Under the pieces are notes generated by a model that saw only the letters and a program-made list of their open reading frames with translations, had not been told where the DNA came from and did no database searches. From positions 228,640 through 292,639 of the forward strand of contig NZ_JH597770.1 in the NCBI RefSeq assembly GCF_000243315.1: a stretch of DNA of 64,000 nt, written 5' to 3'. Shown piece by piece: positions 47,599-58,493 of the stretch. The position numbers and the translations under genes are program-made. The stretch is from Metallosphaera yellowstonensis MK1 (GTDB lineage: Archaea; Thermoproteota; Thermoprotei_A; Sulfolobales; Sulfolobaceae). The stretch's first letter is position 1; every line of letters starts with the position of its first letter.

Positions 47599-48594
47599 AT
47601 GAGCGTGATTGAAGAGAGAAAGATTCCAAAGTGGAAGATAGACGAAGTCGCCTCTCTGGAAGAGAAACTAAAGAATTCAAAGACTGTAATCATAGCTGAC
47701 GTCCAAGGTTTTCCCGCCGACAAATTACACGAGATAAGAAAGAAACTAAGAAACATAGCTGACATGAAAGTCACTAGGAATACTCTCTTCCTCATAGCTG
47801 CCAAGAGGGCCGGCTTAGATGTTGAGAAGTTAGAAAAATACATTTCAGGAACTAATGCCTTTATATTCACGAATGAAAATCCGTTCTCCATCTCGATCCT
47901 CCTTTCCAAGTTCAAGCTGAAGAGATATCCAATGCCTGGAGACAAGGCGGATGAGGAGGTAGTGATACCTGCTGGAGATACCGGGATGACGGCAGGACCA
48001 ATATTGAGCACATTCGGAAAGCTCAAGGTCCAAACGAAGGTCCAGGACGGCAAGGTTCATGTTGTAAAGGATACCTTGATAGCTAAGCCTGGTGACCCAA
48101 TACCACCAGAGGCGGCACCGATATTACAGAAGCTAGGAATAATGCCTGTTTATGTCAAACTAAAGCTGAAAGCCGCATATCATGAGAACCTAGTTATTCC
48201 CTCAGATCAACTTGAACTCAACGTAGATCAGTATAGATCAATGATCGCAGAGGCGGCGAGAGATTCGTTAGCTCTAGGGGTGGAGATAGCATACCCGGTA
48301 CCTGACGTATTAAAGATAACTATAGGTAGAGCCTACACTAGAGCACTTGCCATTGCCGCAGAGGCCGGTTACATTACTCCAGAGACAGCACAGATGGTTC
48401 TTACAAAGGCCATGAGTAAGGCATATGCGGTGTTATCAGCAATAAGCGGGAAAGTAGACTTGGGAGTTGAGGTCCCTAAGGCTATACAATCGGCTCCTCA
48501 GGAGAGTAAGAAAGAAGAGAAGAAGGAAGAAGAAGAGAAGAAAGGACCTAGCGACGAGGAGATAGCTGGAGGTCTAGCCTCTCTATTCGGCTAA
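47599..48594 (+). CDS. rpl10: 50S ribosomal protein L10 (P0)
   Basis: Stalk scaffold protein that binds L12 dimers. The N-terminal rRNA-binding domain ([39 protein letters not shown]) is followed by the archaeal insertion and a C-terminal spine. The tail [20 protein letters not shown]...GGLASLFG is shared exactly with L12. 331 aa from ATG 47599, 5 nt after AGTGA; ATG 47593 overlaps the Shine-Dalgarno. Confidence 0.95.
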   Translation: MSVIEERKIPKWKIDEVASLEEKLKNSKTVIIADVQGFPADKLHEIRKKLRNIADMKVTRNTLFLIAAKRAGLDVEKLEKYISGTNAFIFTNENPFSISILLSKFKLKRYPMPGDKADEEVVIPAGDTGMTAGPILSTFGKLKVQTKVQDGKVHVVKDTLIAKPGDPIPPEAAPILQKLGIMPVYVKLKLKAAYHENLVIPSDQLELNVDQYRSMIAEAARDSLALGVEIAYPVPDVLKITIGRAYTRALAIAAEAGYITPETAQMVLTKAMSKAYAVLSAISGKVDLGVEVPKAIQSAPQESKKEEKKEEEEKKGPSDEEIAGGLASLFG

Positions 48595-48603
48595 ATAGTT
48601 TTT
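48491..48603 (+). repeat. 113-bp perfect direct repeat, copy 1 (end of rpl10)
   Basis: Identical base for base to 48849-48961. It covers the last 34 codons of rpl10, its stop and the following ATAGTTTTT. The spacing between copies is 358 bp. Confidence 0.97.
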
Positions 48604-48637
48604 TAAAGTATCCCACCAGATGAGTTGGTGACTAGAC

Positions 48638-48952
48638 ATGGAGTACATATACGCAAGCTTGTTACTACACGCAGCTAAGAAGGATATAACGGAGGATGCA
48701 ATAAAGGCAGTGCTCAATGCTGCAGGCGTTGAAGTAGATGAGGTAAGGGTAAAGGCAGTGGCTGCTGCACTGAAGGAGGTCAATATAGATGAGGTTATAA
48801 AGAATGCCGCAGCGATGCCAGTAGCTGCTGTCCCTGCAGGAGGGCAGGCGGCTCCTCAGGAGAGTAAGAAAGAAGAGAAGAAGGAAGAAGAAGAGAAGAA
48901 AGGACCTAGCGACGAGGAGATAGCTGGAGGTCTAGCCTCTCTATTCGGCTAA
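48638..48952 (+). CDS. rpl12: 50S ribosomal protein L12 (P1/P2)
   Basis: Acidic stalk protein that recruits elongation factors: N-terminal dimerisation domain [20 protein letters not shown], an Ala-rich hinge and the charged tail ending GGLASLFG. 104 aa. GGTGA lies 6 nt before the ATG, a good example of this genome's normal Shine-Dalgarno spacing. Confidence 0.96.
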   Translation: MEYIYASLLLHAAKKDITEDAIKAVLNAAGVEVDEVRVKAVAAALKEVNIDEVIKNAAAMPVAAVPAGGQAAPQESKKEEKKEEEEKKGPSDEEIAGGLASLFG

Positions 48953-48961
48953 ATAGTTTTT
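48849..48961 (+). repeat. 113-bp perfect direct repeat, copy 2 (end of rpl12)
   Basis: Second copy of the repeat at 48491-48603, covering the last 34 codons, stop and trailing T-tract of rpl12. The sequences diverge immediately outside on both sides. Confidence 0.97.
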
Positions 48962-49005
48962 CCAAGAAGAACTTTAATCCTCCGTGTTTTTAATGTGTCC
49001 CCAAC

Positions 49006-51723
49006 ATGAAAGCCAGTGAAATGGAGTACAGACTGAAGTTTTTCCTGGATAATGGGTTTCAGAGAAAAGAGTGTAAAGTCTGTAAAACTCCTTTCTGGAC
49101 TTTGGACAGAACTAGAGAGGACTGTGCAGACATTCCATGCTCGGATTATCATTTCCTGGATATGAAGGAAGGTTCTCTAAATTGGAGCGTTAGCGAGTCG
49201 AGGAAAAAGTTCTTGGAGTTCTTCAGGAAGAGAGGTCATGAGATAATACCACCAAAACCGGTACTGGCTAGGTGGAGGGAAGACTTGTATCTAACAATAG
49301 CCAGTATAGTGGATTTCCAACCCTACATCACTAGTGGGCTGGTTCCCCCTCCTGCCAATCCACTCGTGATATCCCAGCCTTGCATAAGGATGGATGATGT
49401 CGATAACGTCGGAATAACGTTCGGAAGACACCTCACCACCTTCGAAATGGGAGGACATCATGCGTTCAACTATCCCGACAAATTTGTATACTGGAAAGAT
49501 GAGACGGTGAGTTACGCTAAGGAATTCTTCACAAAGGAACTGGGAATAAGCGAAGACCTTCTGAACTTCAAGGAATCGTGGTGGGAAGGGGGAGGAAACG
49601 CTGGACCTTCCTTTGAGGTCACGGTAGGAGGGCTTGAGTTAGCTACCCTGGTATTCATGCAATACGAGATTTCTGCAGGAGACTACGTCCCATTGAAACT
49701 GAAAATAGTTGACACCGGATACGGCATAGAGAGAATAGCCTGGTTCACACAGAAGACACCAACTGCGTTTCACGCTATTTACGGTAACTTAGTGGATACC
49801 TTCTTTGACAAATTGGGACAACCTAGGGTGGACTCTGAGTTATTGAGGGTGGCTTCTAGATTCGCGGGTAGGATAGATCCAGATAATATATCCACGTTAG
49901 TAGAGCACAGGAACCTAGTAGCTAAAGCGTTAGGTATTCCCGTGGACGTAGTGAAGGACGAGCTCAATCGTGCTGCGAGGATTTTCCAGGTATTGGACCA
50001 CACTAAAACCGTTGCCCTAATGCTGGGGGACGGCCTAGTTCCATCAAGTTCAGGTGAGGGTTATCTAGGTCGACTACTCATAAGGAGAGCACTAAGAACC
50101 TTGAAGTTCCTGGGAACAGATGTCAAATTATCTGAACTAGTGAAGTTACAAATCAATTTCTGGGGATACGATTTCCCTCAACTTCTCAGGAACAGAGACT
50201 ACATATTGGATGTAGTGGACGTCGAGCAGGAGAAGTTTCAGGAACTCATCTCTAAGACGTCGTCCCTTTCAGAGTTCCTCTCAAAATCTAAGCGCAGCAT
50301 AGGCTTAGAGGATTTAGTGGAACTGTACGACTCTAATGGGATTCCTCCAGATATTATTGCTGATGAGCTAAGGAAAAAGGGTATTCAGATTGAAGTTCCT
50401 CACAACTTCTATTCCATAGTAGCTAAGCGCCATCAAGTGGCCCCGCTCAAAAAGGACAAGGATACATTAAAACTACCTGAGCACATAATCAACGAGGTCA
50501 AAGATATACGTGCTACAGAAGCGCTATACTATAAGGACCAATATGCTAGGTCCTTCGATGCGACAGTACTTCTCTCGAAGTCAAAATACCTGGTTTTGGA
50601 TAGGACGCTCTTTTACCCAGAGGGTGGGGGACAACTGGGAGACCAAGGCTGGATAATACTGAATGGGGATAGAGTGAGAGTGGTGGATACACAGAAAGTA
50701 GGGGACATAGTGGTCCATATCCTAGATAGAGAAATAAACCTTGAAAAGGGAATGAGGATCGAGGGAGAAATTGATTGGGAGAGGCGCTTTAGGTTAATGA
50801 GACATCACACCGCTACTCACGTTGTTCTTGCTGCTGCCAAGAAATTACTGGGAGATCATGTGTGGCAAGCTGGAGCTGAAAAGACGCCTCAAAAGGCGAG
50901 ACTAGATATAACTCATTACAAACCGCTAACTGCCGAGGAAATAAGAAAAATAGAGGATATGGCAAACTCTGTTATAAATGACAGGAGACCAGTTAGGCCG
51001 TTCGAAATCAACAGAGTAGAAGCTGAGATGAAATATGGGGTCTCCATTTATGAAGGGGGTGTTCCCAACAAGGCAAACATAAGACTTCTAGAGATCGAGG
51101 GATGGGACGTGGAGAGTTGCGGCGGTACGCACGTATGGAACACTGGAGATATAGGGGCAATAAAGATAGTAAAGACGGAAAAGATCCAGGACGGAATAAT
51201 AAGGCTCGAGTATGTAGCAGGCGACATGGTGTCAAGATACGCCAGAGAACTCGAGGATAAGTTGGTTAATGTCTCATCGAAGCTTGAGACTTCATCAGAT
51301 CAACTAGAAATGAAGGTAGAGAAACTCCTCAGGGAACATCAAGAGGCCAAGAACCTCATTGCCTACTATAGGAAGGAGGCTCTAGAGTTGTTGTCTAGGA
51401 GCATCCAGGAGAGAAGCATAAATGGGATAAGATTAATTATCCTTCCACAAATAAAAGATCAGGAACTGGAAAAAGAGTTGATGAGAAGACTTACATCTCA
51501 ATCTAAAACTCTAGTTGTACATATAACTCAAACCAACGGTGAATTGCGAGTGGACCTAGGAACCTCTAGGGATATTGACGTAAAGGGAGTCGTTGAGAGA
51601 TTGAAGGAAATGGGCGGGAAAGGGGGAGGTAGAGGTACGTTCGGGTCTATGGTTGTAGCCAATAAGTCGAGGGAAGAAATAATTGATTATATTAAGGAAA
51701 CAATTGAAAGAGGCGGCCTATGA
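49006..51723 (+). CDS. alaS: Alanyl-tRNA synthetase, archaeal type
   Basis: Charges tRNA-Ala. The archaeal N-terminal zinc module ([13 protein letters not shown]...DCADIPC) precedes the class II catalytic domain ([60 protein letters not shown]). The editing domain has the zinc motif RHHTATHV with later CGGTH, and the C-Ala oligomerisation domain ends with GGGRGTFGS. 905 aa, typical. Confidence 0.97.
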   Translation: MKASEMEYRLKFFLDNGFQRKECKVCKTPFWTLDRTREDCADIPCSDYHFLDMKEGSLNWSVSESRKKFLEFFRKRGHEIIPPKPVLARWREDLYLTIASIVDFQPYITSGLVPPPANPLVISQPCIRMDDVDNVGITFGRHLTTFEMGGHHAFNYPDKFVYWKDETVSYAKEFFTKELGISEDLLNFKESWWEGGGNAGPSFEVTVGGLELATLVFMQYEISAGDYVPLKLKIVDTGYGIERIAWFTQKTPTAFHAIYGNLVDTFFDKLGQPRVDSELLRVASRFAGRIDPDNISTLVEHRNLVAKALGIPVDVVKDELNRAARIFQVLDHTKTVALMLGDGLVPSSSGEGYLGRLLIRRALRTLKFLGTDVKLSELVKLQINFWGYDFPQLLRNRDYILDVVDVEQEKFQELISKTSSLSEFLSKSKRSIGLEDLVELYDSNGIPPDIIADELRKKGIQIEVPHNFYSIVAKRHQVAPLKKDKDTLKLPEHIINEVKDIRATEALYYKDQYARSFDATVLLSKSKYLVLDRTLFYPEGGGQLGDQGWIILNGDRVRVVDTQKVGDIVVHILDREINLEKGMRIEGEIDWERRFRLMRHHTATHVVLAAAKKLLGDHVWQAGAEKTPQKARLDITHYKPLTAEEIRKIEDMANSVINDRRPVRPFEINRVEAEMKYGVSIYEGGVPNKANIRLLEIEGWDVESCGGTHVWNTGDIGAIKIVKTEKIQDGIIRLEYVAGDMVSRYARELEDKLVNVSSKLETSSDQLEMKVEKLLREHQEAKNLIAYYRKEALELLSRSIQERSINGIRLIILPQIKDQELEKELMRRLTSQSKTLVVHITQTNGELRVDLGTSRDIDVKGVVERLKEMGGKGGGRGTFGSMVVANKSREEIIDYIKETIERGGL

Positions 51724-52303
51724 TTACAAATATCTGTTGAACAGAGGATACACTAGTAAATCCTCCCTAGACCTGATCTCTGGAAGATACAAACTGAACA
51801 GAGAGGAGAGGACGCTCCTATACAGATGTGTTCATTCAGATAGTGACGTGGAGAAGGTGAGAAAGAAGGTGGAACTAAAGGAGCCCTTGATCATCGATGG
51901 TTATAACGTCGGATTGACCGTTTTATCCGTTCTAGAGAAGGATCAAGTTTTCCTATGCGATGATGGATTCATAAGGGATATGAATGCAGGCTCCAAGAAG
52001 TCTAGTCCTAGAATCATAGATGCGCTCCTCTTACTTTCTAGTTATCTTAAAGAAAAAGGGGTAGACTTTATCGTTATACTGGATTCTCAGATAAGCAAGA
52101 GTGGAGAGCTCAAGAGAACCCTTGCAGGAGAGAGAGTAACAGTAAGAGTTGTAGAGAGGGCAGACAAGGAGGTGATTATATCCTCTGGTACTGCAGTCAC
52201 TAGTGATTTTGTAGTACTCATGAAGGCATCAAGGGTATATGATGTTGTCCAGGCGATGTTCCCAAACCTCAAGGCCATAAAAATGCCTGATGATATATCC
52301 TGA
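51683..52303 (+). CDS. DUF434 family protein (PIN-like)
   Basis: A 206-aa protein with an N-terminal DUF434 helical region ([38 protein letters not shown]) and a PIN/NYN-like nuclease-type fold ([61 protein letters not shown]) with conserved acidic residues. Possible RNase; not experimentally known to me. It starts at TTG 51683 or TTG 51704, inside alaS (41- or 20-nt overlap). Confidence 0.75.
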   Translation: MIILRKQLKEAAYDYKYLLNRGYTSKSSLDLISGRYKLNREERTLLYRCVHSDSDVEKVRKKVELKEPLIIDGYNVGLTVLSVLEKDQVFLCDDGFIRDMNAGSKKSSPRIIDALLLLSSYLKEKGVDFIVILDSQISKSGELKRTLAGERVTVRVVERADKEVIISSGTAVTSDFVVLMKASRVYDVVQAMFPNLKAIKMPDDIS

Positions 52304-52479
52304 GTCAGTAACAATAATCCATAATATCAATACTCATCTGGAAAATCTTCACTTTAATTAGTAATTTGTTAATTCATTTTTCCACATTTGGGTCAAACTA
52401 ACTGCCGAAATTTATCCTATAAGCCTCAACACTATGCGAAACCTAATAAGCAGTAGCAGTTATGGGATTTTAACGTAAC

Positions 52480-53480
52480 TTAAAGATTTTCATCAGCCCC
52501 GGCGGTCCGCCTAAATTACGTTCGAGAGCCTGAGGAACGCCTCCACGCTCCTCAGGTTTAGCTCCACTACCAGCTCCCTGACGACGTTGTTGATGGTGAA
52601 GGTCGTGAGGTAACCCTGAAGCCTCTCCCTCCTCCAGAAGGACGAGTCCCAGGGCCTTGACGTCTCTGTGGAGCTCCTCGATCTCCGGCCAGACAGGCCT
52701 CCTCCTCGCTGAGCGAGAGGTCGGTGGTGTAGAGGTACCTCACATGTGTCCCGGAGGAGTCACGTTTACGTTCCCGGACTAGCAACTTCACCATGACCAC
52801 TCGGCCTCCCAGGGTCAGGTCGGCGTAGTAGACTCCGGGGGTATCCCACTGGGAGGTGCCCCTCCTAGAGGGTGTCCTGGGCAGACCCTGAGCTCGGTTG
52901 GACTTGAGCCTTGACACCATGTTGTCCGTCACGAGCTTCTCGGACGGTACGGGAGTCGAAGACGACCCTGGACACGCGGAAGCGCTCCTTGAGCACGTCC
53001 AACGTCTGGCCACGTCGATCTTGGTCTTGAACTCGTTGACTCTCACAAATCCAACATCTTCCTCACGGCGTAGGGGAAACCGTGAACGTCCTGCTTGAGG
53101 TCCACTATCACGACCGTGAGGAGCTTGGCCCTCTCGAACCTCCCTTGGGTGTGGCAGTAGGTCCAGTGGTTCTCAGGGGCTCACGTCTACCCGGAGCGTC
53201 GTGGTCCACGGTGTCGTCCACGATGACGACCCGACCCTTCACCAGTCTGACAGGACCTCCAGTCCCTCCACGCGTCGTGGAGTTCTCCCAACGCCTCCAG
53301 CAGGTTTGCGTAGTCCAACCCGAACGTCTCGGCCGCGTTCCTCACGCTGGCCCTCCCACCTACCAAGGCCATCAGGATAAGTGTCAGTTAACCTTCCTGC
53401 TCCTCCCGTTCCTCCTCACCACTCCCAGCCTGTTTACCGCCTTGACCAGCCTCTCCCTAGCGAACTCGATTTGTCTCTTT
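52480..53480 (-). pseudogene. Broken transposase
   Basis: Multiple frameshifts and deletions split the transposase into short frames, e.g. pieces reading LYTTDLSLSEEEACLAG, NAAETFGLDYANLLEALGELHDAW and GVYYADLTLGGRVV, each in a different frame. The W-x-x-R-W catalytic helix is destroyed. Same gene as 5066-6175. Boundaries are approximate. Confidence 0.88.
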
Positions 53481-53520
53481 CCGCACCTTTTCAGCAGGAC
53501 GACGCTGAAAAACTTCTCGC

Positions 53521-53541
53521 TAATACGGGCTTTTCGTATTA
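53521..53541 (-). promoter_or_regulatory. Leader hairpin of the decayed insertion sequence
   Basis: TAATACG and CGTATTA pair around 7 nt at the place corresponding to the hairpin of the intact copy. One base pair is changed on both sides (C-G to G-C), so pairing is retained. Confidence 0.55.
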
Positions 53542-53732
53542 CCTCCCTAAGATTCCCATAACTTCTGATTATAAGATTCTGAGGCTTAAAATCGACTAAC
53601 GATCTCCCGTGTATCGCTAATAATGATCTTAACTTTTGGGTAATAGCCACCGAGAGAGGAGCGTAAAATTATGAAAGATTCATGAAGTCCTATCCCCGAA
53701 AACTCTTTAAGTAATATTTGCGTGAACTTGTT

Positions 53733-53821
<89 letters not shown>

Positions 53822-54183
53822 GCTACATCCTTAAGCGAGCAGAAAAATTTCAATTATTGAAGTTGTGGAAGTTTTGCTGATTATTCTCTAGAGAATATAA
53901 AATTCAATAATATAGCTATTATATAAAGATTTTCTAGTTAATCATAATTAAATTCACTATTGAACTAGTATTGAAGAGTATCACCGTTAACCCGATGAAC
54001 AGTGCGAGGAAGTGGGCTCTCGTGTCCGGATAGGGAGTAGAAGAGTTATGAGAGCCAGACGTTAATTACGAATTCAGGGAAACCCTATGAGAGCCAAACC
54101 ACTATTTTCGTCTTCCTTTCCGTATCCAGAAGGGAAATGAGGAGGAGAATAGACTAGTTACATTTATAAATTCAAAGGGGATT
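53822..54183. other. 362-bp region upstream of the speD-family gene
   Basis: No gene seen. It contains a duplicated TATGAGAGCCRAAC-like element (about 54047-54060 and 54086-54099) and an upstream GGCTCTC (54015-54021) able to pair with either copy, plus the TATA box of the downstream gene. The first 100 bp after the tRNA are very AT-rich. Confidence 0.5.
54163..54170 (+). promoter_or_regulatory. TATA box TTTATAAA of the speD-family gene
   Basis: TTTATAAA would start transcription near 54193, after the ATG at 54184 and 20 nt before the ATG at 54214. It therefore favours the downstream start. Confidence 0.6.
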
Positions 54184-54213
54184 ATGTGTAACCGGAGGGC
54201 ACCAGAAAAAGAG

Positions 54214-54600
54214 ATGTCCAGACAGGCTGTCTTTCAATCCTCGGATGATAAAATTATAGGTAAGCATGTTTTTGGAAATTTATATGATATAAACCCCGAG
54301 GATCTTAAGAACGAGGCCAAACTCAAACAGATAGTCCTAGAGGCGGTGAGGATAGCTAAGATGAACTTAGTCGAGGCTAAATCTTGGAGTTTCGGAGGGA
54401 AGAAAGGCGGGGTTTCGGTGATAGCACTAGTGGAGGAAAGTCACATCGCTTTGCACACCTGGAACGAATACAACTACGCTACACTAGATGTGTATACGTG
54501 TGGCGAGGATAGCGACCCTCAAGCGGCTTTCAATCATATTGTAGAGAACTTAAAGCCTAAGAGATATCAGATGTTCTTCGCAGACAGGAGTTCTGGATAA
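54214..54600 (+). CDS. SpeD-family pyruvoyl decarboxylase (AdoMet or arginine decarboxylase proenzyme)
   Basis: Self-cleaving polyamine-pathway enzyme. The cleavage site is the Glu-Ser pair in [14 protein letters not shown], where the Ser becomes the pyruvoyl group; [10 protein letters not shown] at the start and VDVYTCG (Cys proton donor) complete the signature. 128 aa from ATG 54214, chosen from the TATA position. Crenarchaea have two paralogues, S-adenosylmethionine decarboxylase and an arginine decarboxylase evolved from it, and I cannot tell which this is without alignment. Confidence 0.87.
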   Translation: MSRQAVFQSSDDKIIGKHVFGNLYDINPEDLKNEAKLKQIVLEAVRIAKMNLVEAKSWSFGGKKGGVSVIALVEESHIALHTWNEYNYATLDVYTCGEDSDPQAAFNHIVENLKPKRYQMFFADRSSG

Positions 54601-54627
54601 TTTTGAATTTTTTAATTCTATAGCTCT

Positions 54628-54649
54628 TTGTCTATAATGCCATAGACAA
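54628..54649. promoter_or_regulatory. Palindromic operator candidate before the HMG-CoA operon
   Basis: TTGTCTAT and ATAGACAA form a perfect 8-bp inverted repeat with a 6-bp spacer, just upstream of an ACTTTTAAG TATA-like box (about 54658-54666) and about 50 bp before the predicted transcript start of the HMG-CoA synthase gene. This is the usual place for an archaeal activator or repressor dimer. Confidence 0.5.
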
Positions 54650-54690
54650 TCACCGAAAACTTTTAAGTGATGACATATTAGATGTGTAAG

Positions 54691-55737
54691 ATGCAAAGCG
54701 GTATCATAGGTTGGGGATCATATGTTCCTAAATATAGAATAAAGGTTGATGAGATAGCCAAACTTTGGGGGAAGGAGGAGGGCATAGTCAAATCATTGGG
54801 ACTAAGCGAGAAGTCTGTCCCAGCATCAGATGAGGACTCGACTACAATGGCGATTGAGGCCTCCAGGGACGCCATAGCACGAGCTATGATAGATCCTAGA
54901 GAGATAGAGATGGCCCTCTTCGGTTCTGAGTCAAAAGTTTATGCCGTAAAGTCCACCTCTACCATATTGATAGATGCATTGGGCCTGTCTAAGTACTCCC
55001 TTACAGCGGACTTAGAGTTCGCGTGTAGGGCTGCCTCTGCGGGCCTTCGGATGGCATTCTCCATGGTAGATGCAGGTCAAGTTTCATATGCCCTCATAGT
55101 TGGATCTGATACAGCCCAGTCTAACCCAGGAGACGTATTAGAACTCAGTTCTGCAGCCGCAGCAGTTGCCTTCGTTGTAGGAAGAGCTGAAGAGTCAGCT
55201 GCCGTTGTAGAAGCCTCTACTTCATTCGTTACGGACACTCCTGATTTTTGGAGGAGGGATGGATCCCCTTATCCCCTTCACGGAGAAGCCTTCACTGGAG
55301 AGCCCGCCTACTTCGCCCACATAAGTGCAGCTGTGGATAGGCTACTGCAAGATACAGGCCTTAGAGTATCAGATTTTGATTATTTTATATTCCACCAACC
55401 CAACGGCAAATTCCCCTTTCAGATTGCTAAGAAGTTCGGCATACCGACTGAGAAAATAAAGCAGGGGTTAATTTCCCCATTCATAGGAAATCCGTATAAT
55501 GCTTCGGCACTCCTAGGATTTGCCAGAGTCCTCGACGTGGCCAAACCTGGACAGAGAATATTGGTCGCGCCCTTCGGTAGCGGTGCAGGAAGTGACGCCT
55601 ATAGCTTCATAGTCACTGATAGTATCGTAGAGAGACAGAAACTAGCGCATACAGTTGACTACTACATAGGGAGAAAGAAATATGTGAGTTACGCTTACTA
55701 CGCAAAGACCACAAATAAATTCAAGGTATACGACTAG
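54691..55737 (+). CDS. Hydroxymethylglutaryl-CoA synthase
   Basis: Condenses acetoacetyl-CoA and acetyl-CoA to HMG-CoA for the mevalonate pathway. Archaeal type: [27 protein letters not shown], catalytic Cys in [12 protein letters not shown], His in [11 protein letters not shown], and [13 protein letters not shown]. 348 aa from ATG 54691, which fits the TATA-like box; an in-frame ATG at 54682 is possible. It starts an operon with the thiolase-like, DUF35 and HMG-CoA reductase genes. Confidence 0.95.
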   Translation: MQSGIIGWGSYVPKYRIKVDEIAKLWGKEEGIVKSLGLSEKSVPASDEDSTTMAIEASRDAIARAMIDPREIEMALFGSESKVYAVKSTSTILIDALGLSKYSLTADLEFACRAASAGLRMAFSMVDAGQVSYALIVGSDTAQSNPGDVLELSSAAAAVAFVVGRAEESAAVVEASTSFVTDTPDFWRRDGSPYPLHGEAFTGEPAYFAHISAAVDRLLQDTGLRVSDFDYFIFHQPNGKFPFQIAKKFGIPTEKIKQGLISPFIGNPYNASALLGFARVLDVAKPGQRILVAPFGSGAGSDAYSFIVTDSIVERQKLAHTVDYYIGRKKYVSYAYYAKTTNKFKVYD

Positions 55738-55747
55738 GTGTCATGGA

Positions 55748-56833
55748 ATGAGTGAAGTCTTTGTAACTGGAGCCTCCATTCTGAAAGTGGATAGGTATTA
55801 CGAGAATAACATTATCGACTTGGCCATTGGCGCAATCTCCGGCCTTGCAGAAGAAATATCTATTGTTCATCCTGATATTCTCATATTGGCTAACGCGTAC
55901 AGCGAGAGCACTACTGAGCAGGTCTTACTCAGCGAAAAAATAGCCAGTAGCTTAGGCCTCAGGGTTCCTGCAATTAGGACAGAACAAGGAGACGCTAGCG
56001 GAGGATCTGCGATATTTACTGCATATTCGTTCCTGAAATCTGGAATAGCGAAAAGCGTGTTAATTGTAGGTGCAGAGAAGCTATCAGACTTTCCGACGAA
56101 CCATCTCAACGACATTTTAGCGGAGAACTTGGACGAGGAGTACTCCTATAGAATAGGGATGACACAGTCCAGCTATGCTGCACTTCAGATGAAACTCTAC
56201 ATGAAGACCTATGGTGTTGGATACGACTATTTCGCGGAGTGGCCCTACCAAATGCATAAGAATGCCTCAGAGAATCACTACGCGTATTTGAAGTTTCAAG
56301 TCGATAAGGATACAATAATGAAATCTCAAATAATATCTGATCCAATTAGATTATTCGATACAGCGGCAAGGGCTGATGGAGCAGCTGCGATCCTTCTTAC
56401 CAACGGTGAACTAGCCAGGAAATTTTCCGAATCAAAAGTGAAGGTGGAGAACGTGTACGGTTCTTCCTTTGGATATAGCATGAGAGAACTTGTTGCAGTA
56501 AGAGAAGCGTGGCTCCCCTGGAGGGACTTTAAGCCAAACTTCATTGAAATACACGACTCTTACAGTGTCATTGCTGCCATGATTCTTGACGAGATAGGCT
56601 TCGAGAGAGGGAAATCTCTATATAACATAGCGGACTCTCAAGTTAATCTCTCAGGAGGACTTAAGGCGCGTGGCTATCCAGGAGGGGCAACAGGGGTATA
56701 TCAGTTAGCTGAAGCCTACATGCAACTGACTGGAACCTTCAAGGGGAAGAGGGCTAAGAACGCGGAGAGGGGAGCTGTAGTGTCCACAGACGACCTAGGA
56801 AAAGTGGCTTACACTATAGGCCTTTCGAGGTGA
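55748..56833 (+). CDS. Thiolase-like protein lacking the catalytic Cys
   Basis: SCP2-type archaeal thiolase fold in the usual HMGCS-thiolase-DUF35 order. In relatives the nucleophile sits in VEAACASGG; here it reads TEQGDASGGSA, placing Asp82 at the Cys position, and the whole protein has no cysteine. The second motif (GHPxGATG) reads GYPGGATG, replacing His with Tyr. The EIHDSYS His remains. 361 aa. GGTGT lies 6 nt before the ATG. It may serve as a structural partner channelling acetoacetyl-CoA between other enzymes, with synthesis done by another thiolase. Confidence 0.85.
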   Translation: MSEVFVTGASILKVDRYYENNIIDLAIGAISGLAEEISIVHPDILILANAYSESTTEQVLLSEKIASSLGLRVPAIRTEQGDASGGSAIFTAYSFLKSGIAKSVLIVGAEKLSDFPTNHLNDILAENLDEEYSYRIGMTQSSYAALQMKLYMKTYGVGYDYFAEWPYQMHKNASENHYAYLKFQVDKDTIMKSQIISDPIRLFDTAARADGAAAILLTNGELARKFSESKVKVENVYGSSFGYSMRELVAVREAWLPWRDFKPNFIEIHDSYSVIAAMILDEIGFERGKSLYNIADSQVNLSGGLKARGYPGGATGVYQLAEAYMQLTGTFKGKRAKNAERGAVVSTDDLGKVAYTIGLSR

Positions 56834-56838
56834 TATAA

Positions 56839-57249
56839 GTGAAGATCCTTCCACCCAAAATATGGAGGAATAAGGAAACCCAGTATTCTCTCACTGCAAC
56901 CCAGTGCCAGAGCTGCGGAGCGTACACGTTTCCCCCTAGACATGTATGTAATAAGTGTGGCTCCTTCAAAGTCACAAAAAAGAAGCTAAGTGGAAAGGGA
57001 ACGTTAATAACATTCACGTATACCCACCAGGTCAGGACTGGATTCGAAAGAGACGCTCCCATATACTTCGGTCTCATACGGCTTGATGAGGGAATAGAGA
57101 TAGTAGCCCCACTAGTAGATGTGGACGAAGAACCTAAGGAGGGAGCTAGAGTCGAAGCTGTATTTAGAAAGCTAAGGGTAGACTCTCATAACGGTCTCAT
57201 AGAGTACGGAACGAAATTTAGGCTGATAGACAATGAACAACGAAATTGA
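56839..57249 (+). CDS. DUF35 zinc-ribbon/OB-fold acyl-CoA-binding protein
   Basis: 136-aa scaffold protein with a rubredoxin-like zinc ribbon ([20 protein letters not shown]) and an OB fold ([14 protein letters not shown]). In archaea it bridges thiolase and HMG-CoA synthase and lets acetoacetyl-CoA pass between them. Starts with GTG, 5 nt after GGTGA; overlaps hmgA by 17 nt. Confidence 0.92.
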   Translation: MKILPPKIWRNKETQYSLTATQCQSCGAYTFPPRHVCNKCGSFKVTKKKLSGKGTLITFTYTHQVRTGFERDAPIYFGLIRLDEGIEIVAPLVDVDEEPKEGARVEAVFRKLRVDSHNGLIEYGTKFRLIDNEQRN

Positions 57250-58468
57250 GGAAGTAGCGGAAAAGGTGGCAAGAGGTGAACTAGAGCTTCATAAGATCGA
57301 CGAGATTTTGGAAGCTAATGCGGCCATGGTGGCCAGGAGGCTAGCCATCGAAAAGATAACTGGTAAAGGACTTCCCTCTATAGGCTCCACGATAATAGAT
57401 TACGAGGAGATAAAGAACAGAAACGCTGAGAACGTTATAGGCGCTGTCCAAATACCGCTGGGGGTAGCAGGACCGCTCAGAATTGAGGGTGAGTACGCTA
57501 AGGGCATGTTTTATGTTCCCTTGGCCACAACTGAAGGCGCGTTGATAGCTAGTGTGAACAGGGGTATGAAGATACTAAGGGAGTCCGGTCCTATAATAAG
57601 TAGAGTTTTGAGAGACGGAATGACTAGAGCCCCTGTCTTTAAGTTCCAGTCAATTAAGTCTGCTATGGAGTTCTTAAATTGGGCCACTAAGAACTTTGAG
57701 GAAATAAAGAGGGTAGCAGAGTCCACGTCGTCTCACGCAAGATTGAAGCAAATAGTCCCGTTTATCCTGGGTAACAACGTATGGCTCAGGTTCGAATTCG
57801 AAACTGGAGATGCGATGGGGATGAATATGGTAACCATAGCCACTGAAGCTGCGTGTGAGCTTATCGAGAGCCAGTTTCCCGAAGCCAGACTCGTTGCTGT
57901 AAGCGGAAACGTATGTAGCGATAAGAAGCAATCTATGGTCAACGAGCTCATGGGGAGAGGAAAGACCGTTATAGCTGAAGCTGTAATCCCTAGAGATGTG
58001 ATCAGAAAATACCTGAAGACCGACTCCGAGTCAATTCATGAGGTTAACCTGAGGAAGAACTGGTTGGGAGGGGCTAGAGCAGGGACGCATTTTCAATTCA
58101 ATGCACACTTCGCTAATGTGATAGCCGCTATTTTCATTGCCACCGGCCAGGACGTAGCGCAGGTGGTGGAGAGCAGCACAGGGTATACTTGGACGGAGAA
58201 CCGGAATGGAGATTTGTACATCTCTGTCACTCTCCCGTCATTAGAGATAGGTACAGTGGGTGGAGGGACAAGGCTTCCCACACAAAGAGAAGCGTTAAGT
58301 ATAATGGGCCTGGATGGGAACTCCGATAAACCAGGAGCTAACTCTAAAAAGTTCGCAGAAATAATAGCCGCAGCCGTGCTTGCAGGAGAATTGAACCTTC
58401 TCGCGGCTCTGGCGTCTAGAGAACTAGGAAAGGCTCATAAAAAGTTGGGTCGTGGCATAAAGACTTAA
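57233..58468 (+). CDS. hmgA: HMG-CoA reductase (class I)
   Basis: NADPH-dependent reduction of HMG-CoA to mevalonate. Signatures: [37 protein letters not shown] (catalytic Glu), [28 protein letters not shown] (catalytic Lys), [20 protein letters not shown] and [16 protein letters not shown] (catalytic His). 411 aa. Last gene of the HMG-CoA operon; the product feeds the mevalonate kinase at 20230. Confidence 0.97.
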   Translation: MNNEIEEVAEKVARGELELHKIDEILEANAAMVARRLAIEKITGKGLPSIGSTIIDYEEIKNRNAENVIGAVQIPLGVAGPLRIEGEYAKGMFYVPLATTEGALIASVNRGMKILRESGPIISRVLRDGMTRAPVFKFQSIKSAMEFLNWATKNFEEIKRVAESTSSHARLKQIVPFILGNNVWLRFEFETGDAMGMNMVTIATEAACELIESQFPEARLVAVSGNVCSDKKQSMVNELMGRGKTVIAEAVIPRDVIRKYLKTDSESIHEVNLRKNWLGGARAGTHFQFNAHFANVIAAIFIATGQDVAQVVESSTGYTWTENRNGDLYISVTLPSLEIGTVGGGTRLPTQREALSIMGLDGNSDKPGANSKKFAEIIAAAVLAGELNLLAALASRELGKAHKKLGRGIKT

Positions 58469-58493
58469 TTCTTACCAGAGACGTTAGTAGAGC

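Larger units (their letters stand above)
52454..53567 (-). mobile_element. Decayed copy of the insertion sequence at 5050
   Basis: The left end AGCAGTTATGGGA and the right end CCCATAACTTCTG match the intact element, with one mismatch on the right, and the interior aligns throughout. It is about 100 bp shorter through many small deletions. No matching 7-bp target duplication flanks it (TAAGCAG against ATTATAA), consistent with age. It contains only broken transposase fragments. Confidence 0.9.
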
